A stretch of 7,713 nucleotides of DNA, from assembly GCA_003132765.1 (NCBI GenBank), contig PKYU01000101.1, positions 4,901-12,613 of the forward strand. Reading direction: 5' to 3'. The stretch is from Chitinophagaceae bacterium. GTDB lineage: Bacteria; Bacteroidota; Bacteroidia; Chitinophagales; Chitinophagaceae. Made by a program: the position numbers and the translations under genes. The notes beneath the pieces are model-generated. The model was not told the origin of the DNA and did no database searches. It saw only the letters and a program-made list of their open reading frames with translations. Of the stretch, positions 1-7,060 are shown piece by piece. Within the stretch, counting starts at the first letter, position 1, and each line of letters begins with the position of its first letter.

Positions 1-1655
1 AGGTTATTTATAGCATCCTGCACCAGTCTTTCACTTTCCGTATCCAAAGATGAGGTTGCTTCATCTAATATAAGAATAGGAGGATTTCTCAATACAGCTC
101 TTGCAATTGTGGCTCTTTGTTTTTCGCCCCCGCTTAATTTATTTCCTCTTTCGCCAATATTAGTTTGATACTCGTTTTCTTTTTGCAAAATAAAATTATT
201 AGCATTGGCAATTTTTGCTGCATATTCAATTTGCTCAGGTGTTGCATCATCCTTTCCCAATGCAATGTTATTGGCAATGGTATCATTAAATAATATGGCT
301 TCTTGTGTAACAATTCCCATGTGATTGCGGATAGATTCCAATGAATAATTTTTAATATTTATTCCGTCAATTAATAATTCGCCTTGCGTTACATCATGAA
401 ACCGAGGTACCAGATCAACCAATGTACTTTTGCCGGCGCCGGATGAACCTACAATCGCAACACTTTTACCTTTTTCAATGGTTAGGTTCACATCATCCAA
501 CACTAATTTTTCATCATAATAGAAGCTTACATTCTTAAATTCGATGCTGGTTTTAAATTTCTGCATTTTTATTGGATGAGCAACCTCCTTTATATCTACA
601 TCTTCATTAATAAGATGCTCTATACGATCAACACTTGCTGATCCTTTCCTCATATTGTAAAATGCAGAAGATAAAGATTTTAATGGCTGGATCACCTGAG
701 AAAAAATTACTATATATGCAATAAAATCTCCCGGATCCAAAAAAGAATTACTTAATACCAGCCTTCCTCCAAACCAAAGCACGCAAACTATTGCGAATAC
801 CCCCAGCACTTCACTAACTGGTGATGCAGAATCCCGTTTTCGGTTAGCCCGGTTTTTAATAATAAATAATTCATCATTTTGGGTATTGAATTTATTGAAT
901 TGTTTTTTTTCGGCATTAAATGCCTTTATGATCCTCATGCCTCCCAGTGTCTCATCAATAGTGGAAAGTATGGCGCCAAGCTTTTCCTGCACCCTTGTAC
1001 TTTGTTTTTTAAGCGATCGCCCGATTCGACCGATTATCAGGCCGGAAACAGGTAAAAAAAGTACAAGGAAAAGGGTGAGTTGCGGGCTAAGAATAATCAT
1101 GTATATAAAGAACAGAAGTATCGTTACCGGTTCCCTGAACAAGGTTTCCAATAAATTAACTATGGAAACCTCAACATCGCCAAGGTCATTGGTCAGCCGG
1201 CTCATAATATCCCCTTTCTTCTGGTCATTGAAGTAACCAATTGGCAATTGAAGGATCTTTTTAAACATCCTGGTGCGCATATCATTGATCACAGCATTCC
1301 TTATGGGAGTTATGAAATATATGGACAGGAAGAGAAATATATTCTTAAGAATAATGGCAAATAAGACCGAAAGGCATATGACTGCAAGCGCTTTTATCTC
1401 GCCACCGGGTGTTTTTATCATCTCGTATAGCCATACCTTAAAGAGGTTTACAGGATTAATTCTTGCAAAAAAACCTGAATCGCGGGTGATTGCTGAGAGC
1501 GTATTATTTTTCTTAAAAATTAGTAACAGAAAGGGGCTTAAAAGTCCCAGGGAGATTAAAGAAAAAATATTAGATAGTACGTTAAAGCTAAAATATGAAA
1601 CTATTAGTTTAGGATATTTTGATACATAGCGAAAAATAACACGTAAGCTCTTCAT
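1..1655 (-). CDS. MsbA-type ABC exporter, permease-ATPase fusion (3' end beyond window)
   Basis: This is a half-transporter of the type I exporter fold that works as a homodimer in the inner membrane and uses ATP to move a lipid, lipopolysaccharide precursor or drug outward. The reverse strand is open from ATG at 1655 to the window edge, giving 551 residues. Hydrophobic stretches at about 16-47, 88-114, 176-210 and 283-325 form the transmembrane domain. The nucleotide-binding domain starts near residue 370, with Walker A GSSGAGKST (403-411), a Q-loop glutamine at 451, signature LSGGEKQR (507-514), Walker B ILILDE (527-532) and D-loop SSLD (535-538). The H-loop and last 40-60 residues are missing only because the window ends. 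This is the first ATG after an in-frame stop near 1692; there is no Shine-Dalgarno. It is divergent from meaB. The fold is certain; the substrate is not, and MsbA lipid flippase versus multidrug exporter cannot be decided here. Confidence 0.93.
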   Translation of the reverse strand, partial: MKSLRVIFRYVSKYPKLIVSYFSFNVLSNIFSLISLGLLSPFLLLIFKKNNTLSAITRDSGFFARINPVNLFKVWLYEMIKTPGGEIKALAVICLSVLFAIILKNIFLFLSIYFITPIRNAVINDMRTRMFKKILQLPIGYFNDQKKGDIMSRLTNDLGDVEVSIVNLLETLFREPVTILLFFIYMIILSPQLTLFLVLFLPVSGLIIGRIGRSLKKQSTRVQEKLGAILSTIDETLGGMRIIKAFNAEKKQFNKFNTQNDELFIIKNRANRKRDSASPVSEVLGVFAIVCVLWFGGRLVLSNSFLDPGDFIAYIVIFSQVIQPLKSLSSAFYNMRKGSASVDRIEHLINEDVDIKEVAHPIKMQKFKTSIEFKNVSFYYDEKLVLDDVNLTIEKGKSVAIVGSSGAGKSTLVDLVPRFHDVTQGELLIDGINIKNYSLESIRNHMGIVTQEAILFNDTIANNIALGKDDATPEQIEYAAKIANANNFILQKENEYQTNIGERGNKLSGGEKQRATIARAVLRNPPILILDEATSSLDTESERLVQDAINN

Positions 1656-1919
1656 CAATATTGTTGAAATGTTTAAACAGAAGCAAAGTAACTAATTTTA
1701 TGATCGTAACTTCTCTGTAATATATAAATGGAACTGTACAGAAAAACAAAGTAGGATGATCTTATCTTTGACCATGGATTAAAAAAGATCCTGCTAAATA
1801 TTGAAATAATACCTGGTAAGTCTCTGCAATCGGGAAATAATAATATATTAGGCTTTAAGATGCTTGAAACATTTTTAATTGTAATTTAACCCATTAAGAA
1901 TAATCTAATTGAATTTCTA
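1656..1919. other. divergent intergenic region between ABC exporter and meaB
   Basis: This AT-rich 264-base gap must hold the promoters for both flanking genes. On the plus strand I see one TAnnTTTG box (listed separately). On the minus strand, TTACTTTG at about 1684-1691 is one base off the same consensus, with no TTG at the right distance, so it is only a weak candidate for the exporter. No open frame with coding character, no RNA gene and no cobalamin-riboswitch-like element was recognised, although meaB is linked to a B12 enzyme. Confidence 0.6.
1763..1770 (+). promoter_or_regulatory. candidate Bacteroidota -7 box for meaB (TATCTTTG)
   Basis: TATCTTTG matches the TAnnTTTG -7 consensus of the Bacteroidota primary sigma factor. 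There is no TTG at the expected 19-20 base spacing upstream, so only half of the promoter is supported. If used, transcription would start near 1776 and leave a leader of roughly 143 bases before the meaB ATG, with no strong hairpin that I can see. Confidence 0.4.
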
Positions 1920-2822
1920 ATGTCATTGGAGCATACATCTAAAGCACTTAAGCAAATAGATTTCAAAAAACTCGCCCGGAATATTTCCCATATTGAAAAT
2001 GAAACCCCGGGATATGAAGATATTTTGACCCAACTACCCCCCTCTGAAACAAAAATAATAGGTATCACCGGCGCTCCCGGTTCCGGTAAAAGCACCCTGA
2101 CTGATACATTAATCGGCGAAATGATAAAAGATAAGAAGAAGGTTGGGGTATTATGTGTTGATCCCTCCTCACCTTTCCATCACGGCGCCTTGCTGGGTGA
2201 CAGAATCCGGATGAGTCAATGGTATAATCATCCGGATGTGTTTATCCGGTCTTTGGCCAGTAAAGGTTCACTCGGAGGCCTGCATCCAAAAATCATAGAG
2301 ATTGCTGATGTAATGAAAAGCGGCGCCTTTGATTATATAATTATTGAAACCGTTGGCATTGGGCAAAGCGAAGTAGATATAGCGGCTCTTGCAGATATTA
2401 CGATTGTTGTACTGGTGCCTGAAGGAGGAGACGTGATCCAGACAATGAAGGCGGGATTAATGGAAGTAGCAGATATTTTTGTGATTAATAAATACGACCG
2501 GCCTGATGCGAATGTTTTTTATAATAGTTTAAAACAGATGCTCGCTCCTGCATTTCATCATTCAACCAGGGAAATTCCAATTTTAAAAACCATTGCTTCG
2601 CAAAACGATGGCATTAATGAACTTTATTCAAAAATAAGCAGTTGGAAATTTGATGTGCAAGAACCGAATAAAATCAATTTGATGACAGAAAAAGCCTGGT
2701 CGCTTATTCAAAGTAAAAAAATGAAAGGAATTAAAATGGAAAAATTGAAAAAGGATTTAGAAAAGGCATTATCAAACCCTGAGTTTAACCTATATAAATT
2801 TGTCGGCAAATACGCCAGGTAA
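1920..2822 (+). CDS. meaB: MeaB/ArgK-type GTPase, chaperone of methylmalonyl-CoA mutase
   Basis: This cytoplasmic G3E-family GTPase is expected, from its family, to gate cobalamin loading of methylmalonyl-CoA mutase and protect it from inactivation. The 300-residue protein has Walker A GAPGSGKST (51-59), the family block DPSSPF...GALLGDRIRM (81-98), the loop SKGSLGG (114-120), the G3 region ETVGIGQSE (143-151) and the base-specificity motif NKYD (190-193). The charged helical C-terminus (about 250-300) corresponds to the dimerisation arm. MeaB proteins are usually about 310-330 residues; the shortfall is at the N-terminus, where a short helical lead (1-43) precedes the G domain. The ATG has no Shine-Dalgarno. 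No mutase, epimerase or cobalamin gene is adjacent, so the partner is encoded elsewhere. The gene converges on the small CxxC gene with a 7-base gap. The original 'ArgK' arginine-transport kinase name is a misnomer for this family. Confidence 0.93.
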   Translation: MSLEHTSKALKQIDFKKLARNISHIENETPGYEDILTQLPPSETKIIGITGAPGSGKSTLTDTLIGEMIKDKKKVGVLCVDPSSPFHHGALLGDRIRMSQWYNHPDVFIRSLASKGSLGGLHPKIIEIADVMKSGAFDYIIIETVGIGQSEVDIAALADITIVVLVPEGGDVIQTMKAGLMEVADIFVINKYDRPDANVFYNSLKQMLAPAFHHSTREIPILKTIASQNDGINELYSKISSWKFDVQEPNKINLMTEKAWSLIQSKKMKGIKMEKLKKDLEKALSNPEFNLYKFVGKYAR

Positions 2823-2829
2823 AGAGGAA

Positions 2830-3048
2830 TTATCGACCGTTATTTTTCCACCATTTATAGCCAATAACACCAATAGTAATGTAAGGGATAACCATTAAAT
2901 ATATAATGCCTGAATTGAATCCCTGTGCAGGTTTGGTTCCCATTTGCTCAACGCTTTTTGCACAAATGGAACACTGTGCATAGTCAGGGTTGGCAAATCC
3001 TAATGAAAATATCAGCGTAACAAAAAATATTATGAAAAATTTCTTCAT
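2830..3048 (-). CDS. small exported CxxC membrane protein, function unknown
   Basis: This 72-residue protein has an N-terminal signal peptide (1-24, MKKFF... ending DYA), then QCSIC (C26 and C29), a short linker, one transmembrane helix (about 46-66) and a basic WWKNNGR tail. The predicted topology puts the CxxC pair just outside the inner membrane and the tail in the cytoplasm. I recall similar short proteins in other Bacteroidota annotated only as hypothetical, and know of no tested function. The CxxC could bind metal or heme or act in thiol exchange; that is inference. The frame is open upstream to ATG at 3102, but start 3048 is preferred because it begins a standard signal peptide and because a promoter box at 3055-3062 lies inside the longer version. 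It sits 71 bases downstream of typA on the same strand with no visible terminator between, so read-through is possible. Confidence 0.75.
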   Translation of the reverse strand: MKKFFIIFFVTLIFSLGFANPDYAQCSICAKSVEQMGTKPAQGFNSGIIYLMVIPYITIGVIGYKWWKNNGR

Positions 3049-3054
3049 AGAATG

Positions 3055-3062
3055 CAAAGTTA
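3055..3062 (-). promoter_or_regulatory. -7 box abutting the start of the small CxxC gene (TAACTTTG)
   Basis: On the minus strand TAACTTTG is a perfect TAnnTTTG box, followed by six bases and then the ATG at 3048. Transcription from it would begin almost at the start codon, giving a leaderless or nearly leaderless mRNA. A TTG at the 19-base spacing is absent, so the -33 half is weak. The placement supports the shorter start for the gene. Confidence 0.55.
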
Positions 3063-3119
3063 CATCATATACTAATTCAGGATGCAGGCTTGTGAAGATC
3101 ATTTTTATTAAGACCTTAA

Positions 3120-4118
3120 TTACCCAACCTGCTCTACCTGTTGAGCCTTCTGCGTCTTTTTCCTTTCATCTTCATTGAGAATTACTTTACGCATCCGGAA
3201 AACTTTTGGAGTTACTTCAATGCATTCATCATGCTGAATGTATTCCATGCATTCTTCTAGGCTCATCTGTGTTTTCGGCGCTATGCGTGAAGCATCATCA
3301 CTGCCGCTTGCACGATGGTTGGTTAATTTCTTTGGCTCAGTAGCATTTACCACCAAATCTCCCGGCTTAATATGCTCAGCAATTATTTGCCCTGTATACA
3401 CTTCTTCTCCCGGGTCTACAAAAAATCGTCCACGATCCTGCAGTTTGTCTATAGAATATCCGGTTGTTTTCTCCTGGTTTTTTGAAATTAATACTCCGTT
3501 ATTTCTACCGGGAATATATCCTTTCCATGGTTTATATTCCAGGAAACGGTGAGCCATTACAGCTTCTCCTGCAGTATTAGTAAGCATGTTAGAACGTAAG
3601 CCAATCAAACCCCTTGATGGAATTTCAAATTCAAGGTGTTGCATTTCACCTTTGCTTTCCATAATGAGCATTTCTCCTTTGCGCTGGGTTACCAGGTCAA
3701 TTACCCGGCCACTATAATCTGCAGGTACATCTACTACCAGGTTTTCGTAAGGCTCACATTTTTTACCATTAATTTCTTTTGTAATTACCTGCGGCTGGCC
3801 TACAGTAATTTCATAACCCTCGCGGCGCATGGTTTCTACCAATATGCTTAGGTGCAAAATACCCCGTCCATAGACCATAAAGCTTTCAGCGCTATCAGTT
3901 GGGCTTACGCGAAGCGCCAGGTTCTTTTCAAGCTCTTTTTCCAGCCTGTCCTTCAAGTGGCGGGAGGTTACAAATTTTCCATCCCTGCCATAGAAAGGAG
4001 AATTATTAATGCTGAATTGCATATTCATGGTAGGCTCGTCAACGCTGATAACAGGCAATGCTTCAGGATTTTCAAAATCTGCCAGTGTTTCTCCTATATT
4101 AAAGCCCTCGATGCCCAC
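3120..4118 (-). CDS. typA: TypA/BipA C-terminal part (domains III, V and the BipA-specific C-terminal domain)
   Basis: The 332 codons from the nominal GTG at 4118 continue TypA in the second frame; family similarity actually begins upstream, with [14 protein letters not shown] at about 4154-4119. Recognisable pieces are GIEGFNIGETLADFENPEAL (end of domain II), NSPFYGRDGKFVTSR and GRGILHLSILVETMRREGYE (domain III), IPSRGLIGLR (domain V), and the BipA-only C-terminal domain with NGVLISKNQEK, LQDRGRFFVDPGEEVY, KKLTNHRASGSDD and VTPKVFRMRK. There is no convincing independent start: GTG 4118 is an internal valine codon and no ATG lies between it and the preceding in-frame stop near 4205. It is therefore best seen as a fragment of a broken gene, not as a separate protein. 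Confidence 0.8.
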   Translation of the reverse strand: MGIEGFNIGETLADFENPEALPVISVDEPTMNMQFSINNSPFYGRDGKFVTSRHLKDRLEKELEKNLALRVSPTDSAESFMVYGRGILHLSILVETMRREGYEITVGQPQVITKEINGKKCEPYENLVVDVPADYSGRVIDLVTQRKGEMLIMESKGEMQHLEFEIPSRGLIGLRSNMLTNTAGEAVMAHRFLEYKPWKGYIPGRNNGVLISKNQEKTTGYSIDKLQDRGRFFVDPGEEVYTGQIIAEHIKPGDLVVNATEPKKLTNHRASGSDDASRIAPKTQMSLEECMEYIQHDECIEVTPKVFRMRKVILNEDERKKTQKAQQVEQVG

Positions 4119-4141
4119 AACCGCACATATATCACCAGCAC

Positions 4142-4891
4142 TTACTTCACTGACTTTCTTTTTTGAACAGTTCCATCCAGTTTCATTAATGATAGCGGCT
4201 GGTTTTCCTTAATGATTCCTCTTGCTACCTTACCTACTGCAATTCTTCCTAAAAAAGAAGAATAATCCAGGGAGGTTATCTGCATCTGAAGATTTCCGTC
4301 AGGAGTTAAAGGCGCAGGTACTTTTTCAAGTATAATGTCCAATAATGGGAAAATATTATCTGTTGGCTCAAGTGTGGTATTCATCCATCCTTGTTTGCTG
4401 GAACCATAAATAGTGGGGAAATCCAGTTGCTCTTCCGTAGCATCCAAGTTAAAAAATAATTCAAAAACAGCGTCATGCACTTCGTCAGGGCGGCAATTAG
4501 GCTTATCTACCTTATTGATAACCACAATGGGATGAAGACCTAACTTCAAAGCTTTTTGCAAAACAAAACGCGTTTGTGGCATAGGGCCTTCAAAAGCATC
4601 TACCAATAGCAATACACCATCAGCCATTTTCAACACTCGTTCTACTTCTCCGCCAAAGTCGCTGTGACCGGGAGTATCTATTACGTTTATCTTAACATCT
4701 TTATAAGTAACTGAAACATTCTTGCTAAAAATAGTAATGCCTCTTTCTCTTTCAAGGTCGTTACTATCCATGATGAGTTCCCCCGTCTCCTGGTTATCTC
4801 TGAAAATATTGGTACTATGTAAAATTTTATCAACCAGGGTAGTTTTTCCATGGTCAACGTGTGCTATTATTGCAATATTCCTGATTTCCAT
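4142..4891 (-). CDS. typA: TypA/BipA N-terminal part (G domain and start of domain II)
   Basis: This is a 249-codon frame with the full GTPase domain: AHVDHGKT (10-17, G1), RGIT (50-53, switch I), DTPGH (72-76, G3) and NKVD (126-129, G4). The block [13 protein letters not shown] and the [14 protein letters not shown] stretch are typical of TypA rather than EF-G or LepA. Domain II begins near residue 200 and runs with normal family sequence to about residue 242. It then diverges at the A-run, adding only a short unrelated tail (RKSVK) before a TAA at 4142-4144. The ATG at 4891 is the natural start, with the G domain beginning at once and a consensus promoter about 57 bases upstream. A protein made from this alone would have a G domain but lack the ribosome-binding domains. 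Confidence 0.85.
   Translation of the reverse strand: MEIRNIAIIAHVDHGKTTLVDKILHSTNIFRDNQETGELIMDSNDLERERGITIFSKNVSVTYKDVKINVIDTPGHSDFGGEVERVLKMADGVLLLVDAFEGPMPQTRFVLQKALKLGLHPIVVINKVDKPNCRPDEVHDAVFELFFNLDATEEQLDFPTIYGSSKQGWMNTTLEPTDNIFPLLDIILEKVPAPLTPDGNLQMQITSLDYSSFLGRIAVGKVARGIIKENQPLSLMKLDGTVQKRKSVK
4155..4165 (-). other. frameshift and deletion junction in typA, at an A6 run
   Basis: Read on the minus strand the junction is GTTCAAAAAAGAAAGTC. Upstream, the TypA frame reads Val-Gln-Lys; downstream, the TypA frame reads Lys-Lys-Val-Ser-Glu. The two are offset by -1, and about 14 expected residues are absent at the same spot. The A-rich sequence could be where two short A-runs recombined (for example CAAAA repeats flanking the lost segment), but the missing sequence is not available to confirm this. 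Confidence 0.65.
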
Positions 4892-4947
4892 AAAGTGAAT
4901 TTGCGGAATTTGATTAATTAAGAATTCCGCTGATTTTTTTAAGTGTG

Positions 4948-4977
4948 CAAAGGTACGTCAAATCAGCCTGCCAGCAA
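4948..4977 (-). promoter_or_regulatory. consensus Bacteroidota promoter for typA (TTG-N19-TACCTTTG)
   Basis: On the minus strand TTG (4977-4975) is followed after exactly 19 bases by TACCTTTG (4955-4948), a full match to the -33/-7 promoter known from Bacteroides and relatives. Transcription should start around 4941-4944, leaving a leader of about 50 bases before the typA ATG at 4891. It is the best promoter match in the window. Confidence 0.8.
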
Positions 4978-5194
4978 TAGAATAAACGGAAACTTAACAC
5001 ATATATTTTCAAATTAACTGATATTATTAAAATATATCCAATTATTGAATGAGGAACTATTGCCCTTTTTTAGCCACACTTTCTCACATCTGGCACCACT
5101 TTTTGAGCACACCTATATATAGCATCAGCCAGGAATTTGCTAAATCCCTGCAGCCCTTTGATAATTAATTTCTAATATAATTCAGCCTGTTGGC

Positions 5195-5258
5195 AGGTTT
5201 GGATTTTTTATAGGCTTCATGGCAAGAAGCCAACTTTATGCCGAAATAATCCAAACCT
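5195..5258. repeat. nested inverted repeat (two-stem hairpin) upstream of the amidase gene
   Basis: The outer arms AGGTTTGGATT (5195-5205) and AATCCAAACCT (5248-5258) are perfect 11-base complements. Inside them GGCTTC (5213-5218) and GAAGCC (5226-5231) form a second 6-base stem with a 7-base loop. The whole element ends 33 bases before the preferred amidase start. It could be an RNA leader structure, a terminator-like element for transcription from the left, or a small palindromic element. It lacks the T-tract directly after the outer stem that a classical terminator would have. Confidence 0.6.
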
Positions 5259-5291
5259 AAAATCATTATTTTTATGATTAAACAAACTGTT

Positions 5292-6932
5292 ATGAAAAAA
5301 TTAATCGTTCTCCCCTTTTTTATTCCTGCTATTTGTTTTGCCCAGGATAGTATTACAACCCGCGATATCCACTCTGCTGAAAAAATTGCAAGTATACATT
5401 TCACTGAATTAAAAGAAGATTCTTTGTTGGGCCAGGTCCGCAACAGAACCGGGCAATATGATAAAATGCATCAGGAAAATTTAGATAATTCCGTACCTGT
5501 TACATTGGCAGAAAGTCCTCTGCTTCCAAATATGCATCTAAATAAAAAACAATTACCGGTAAAATTTTTAATCCCATCTGATGTAAACATGCCAGCCAAT
5601 AAAAATGATCTTGCATTTTATTCTATACCACAATTAGCTTCCCTAATAAAAAACAAGAAAATAACATCGGTCGAACTAACCAGGTTTTTCATAAACCGAT
5701 TGAAAAAATATGGCGATACACTTCAATGCATTATTTCATTCACGGAAGATATTGCTATGAAGGAAGCTACAGCAGCTGATAAAGAAATTGCAGCTGGAAA
5801 ATATAGAGGTTTATTGCACGGGATCCCCTACGGCCTGAAAGACCTTTTTTCGGTGAAAGGAACAAAAACTACCTGGGGAGCGGAACCCTACAAAAACCAG
5901 GTAATTAACACAGATAGTTATGTATATACGAAATTAAAGGAAGCTGGCGCTGTACTTATTGCCAAGCTCACTTTAGGCGCGCTCGCAATGGATGATTACT
6001 GGTTTGGGGGACGTACCAAAAACCCCTGGAATATGCTGGAAGGATCCAGTGGTTCATCAGCAGGTTCAGCGGCAGCTACCGAAGCAGGGTTGGTTCCTTT
6101 TGCAATCGGGACGGAAACAGAAGGATCGATTATTTCGCCTTCTACCGTATGTGGAGCTACCGGTTTGAGGCCGACATTTGGTTCCATTAGCCGGACAGGC
6201 GGTATGACTCTTTGCTGGAGCCTTGATAAATCCGGCCCGATTTGCAGAAGTGCTGAAGATGAAGCTATTGTTTTTTATTATTTGCATGGCAGCGATGGCA
6301 AAGATGCAGCAGCTGTAAACATGCCTTTCAATTATACGGGCAAAGCCGATTTGACCAAAATGAAGATCGCCTATGCAAAAAATTATTTTGGCAAGAAAGA
6401 TACACTAGGAAATGAAGACGCAGTTCTCGAAGTATTTAGAAAAGCCGGTGCAAAATTAATCCCGGTAGATTTCCCTGATTCAGGTATTTATAATTTTGAC
6501 ATTATTGATATCGTTATTGGTGCTGAAAGCGCTACTGCTTTTGATCCCTTTACAAGAAACGGGCTTGATGACCAAATGACAAGACAGGGTAGGAGCGAAT
6601 GGCCCAATTATTTTCGCGCCGCCAGGTTTATTCCGGCTGTGGAGTATATCAATGCTAACAGACACCGGTACCAGCTAATGCAAAAAGTAAATGCCGTTAT
6701 AGAAAAATATGACGTTATTATTTGTCCGACATGGGTTGGCAACCAGGCTGCCATTACGAACTTAACAGGCCACCCGGCCATTAGTATGCCAACAGGTTTT
6801 AATAAGGATCACACGCCTACAGGAATTACGCTTGTTGGTAAATTATATGACGAAGCAACTTTGCTCGCCATAGCAAAAGTTTACCAGGATGCAACGCAGT
6901 GGAATAAAATACATCCGCCATTTTTTAAATGA
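5292..6932 (+). CDS. secreted amidase-signature family hydrolase
   Basis: This enzyme belongs to the amidase signature family, which cleaves carboxamide bonds with a Ser-cisSer-Lys triad. The signal peptide MKKLIVLPFFIPAICFA, with cleavage before QDS, places it outside the inner membrane, so it is not a GatA subunit of the tRNA amidotransferase even though such proteins are often labelled so. Counting from the upstream ATG at 5274 (552 residues), the triad is K189 (GIPYGLKD), cis-S261 (GSSGSSAGSAA) and nucleophile S285 (GTETEGSIISPS); the 24-residue gap between the serines is normal for the family. An N-terminal helical region of about 90 residues (26-115) precedes the catalytic domain, as in related secreted amidases. 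The C-terminal TNLTGHPAISMP block is typical. Start 5292 is preferred over 5274 because it opens the signal peptide directly. No adjacent gene shows the substrate; a secreted M28 peptidase follows 128 bases downstream on the same strand. Confidence 0.88.
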   Translation: MKKLIVLPFFIPAICFAQDSITTRDIHSAEKIASIHFTELKEDSLLGQVRNRTGQYDKMHQENLDNSVPVTLAESPLLPNMHLNKKQLPVKFLIPSDVNMPANKNDLAFYSIPQLASLIKNKKITSVELTRFFINRLKKYGDTLQCIISFTEDIAMKEATAADKEIAAGKYRGLLHGIPYGLKDLFSVKGTKTTWGAEPYKNQVINTDSYVYTKLKEAGAVLIAKLTLGALAMDDYWFGGRTKNPWNMLEGSSGSSAGSAAATEAGLVPFAIGTETEGSIISPSTVCGATGLRPTFGSISRTGGMTLCWSLDKSGPICRSAEDEAIVFYYLHGSDGKDAAAVNMPFNYTGKADLTKMKIAYAKNYFGKKDTLGNEDAVLEVFRKAGAKLIPVDFPDSGIYNFDIIDIVIGAESATAFDPFTRNGLDDQMTRQGRSEWPNYFRAARFIPAVEYINANRHRYQLMQKVNAVIEKYDVIICPTWVGNQAAITNLTGHPAISMPTGFNKDHTPTGITLVGKLYDEATLLAIAKVYQDATQWNKIHPPFFK

Positions 6933-7060
6933 GAATTAGGGCCCGTTAAAAATGGATATCTGTATGTTAGTGATCATTGAAAATTATGATTATTCGGTTT
7001 TCTTTTTTCAGGAATTATCTTAAAAATCTATACCTTCCCGAATCTTAAAAGATCTATAAA

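Larger units (their letters stand above)
3120..4891 (-). pseudogene. typA: typA/bipA translational GTPase locus, disrupted by a frame-shifting deletion
   Basis: TypA (BipA) is an EF-G-like GTPase that binds the 70S ribosome and helps 50S assembly and stress or cold adaptation; it is dispensable under many conditions in the bacteria studied. Both halves of the protein are present in order on the minus strand but in different frames. Joining them by a -1 shift at the A-run near 4160 gives about 590 residues, against about 604 expected. By comparison with E. coli BipA, roughly 14 residues are missing between the domain II 'LDG' turn (residue 240) and the 'SAGD' strand, so about 43 bases are lost. 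No other damage was noticed in either half, and the promoter is intact. This suggests a very recent mutation or an assembly or sequencing error rather than an old pseudogene. The two reading frames are listed separately. Confidence 0.8.
4892..5273. other. divergent intergenic region between typA and the amidase gene
   Basis: This 382-base AT-rich gap holds the typA promoter on its left side and a nested inverted repeat at 5195-5258 on its right side, both listed separately. Between about 4980 and 5190 I see no credible gene, RNA or repeat. No good TAnnTTTG box faces the amidase; CAGGTTTG at 5194-5201 is one base off, lacks a TTG partner and overlaps the left arm of the inverted repeat. Confidence 0.6.

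Noticed and set aside
886..1629. Two plus-strand open frames (886-1236 and 1273-1629)
   Set aside because: They lie antisense inside the ABC exporter, whose reverse-strand frame carries all the family motifs; their translations show no recognisable domain.
1656..1919. Cobalamin riboswitch upstream of meaB
   Set aside because: No B12-box or long-range conserved stems could be seen.
3049..3102. Longer start for the small CxxC protein (ATG at 3102)
   Set aside because: It would place 18 polar residues before the signal peptide and would put the -7 promoter box inside the gene.
4155..4165. Programmed -1 frameshift as the explanation for the two typA frames
   Set aside because: The A-run is not in the phase needed for tandem slippage, and the merged product still lacks about 14 conserved domain II residues.
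3238..4212. Several plus-strand open frames across the typA region
   Set aside because: They are antisense shadows of strongly conserved TypA sequence and have no domain or promoter of their own.
5165..5443. Minus-strand open frame of 92 codons upstream of and into the amidase gene
   Set aside because: It overlaps the amidase signal peptide region and the inverted repeat, and has no recognisable motif or start signal.
6042..6150. Degenerate amidase active site (extra GSS before the SSAGS motif; EGSII in place of GGSIR)
   Set aside because: The Ser-cisSer spacing of 24 residues and the lysine are intact, and this wording is normal for the secreted amidase subfamily as I recall it.
6933..7060. 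Terminator or promoter between the amidase and the M28 peptidase
   Set aside because: Only GGGCCC and a 5-base stem (ATCTT-AA-AAGAT) are present; there is no T-tract and no TAnnTTTG box, so neither is supported.
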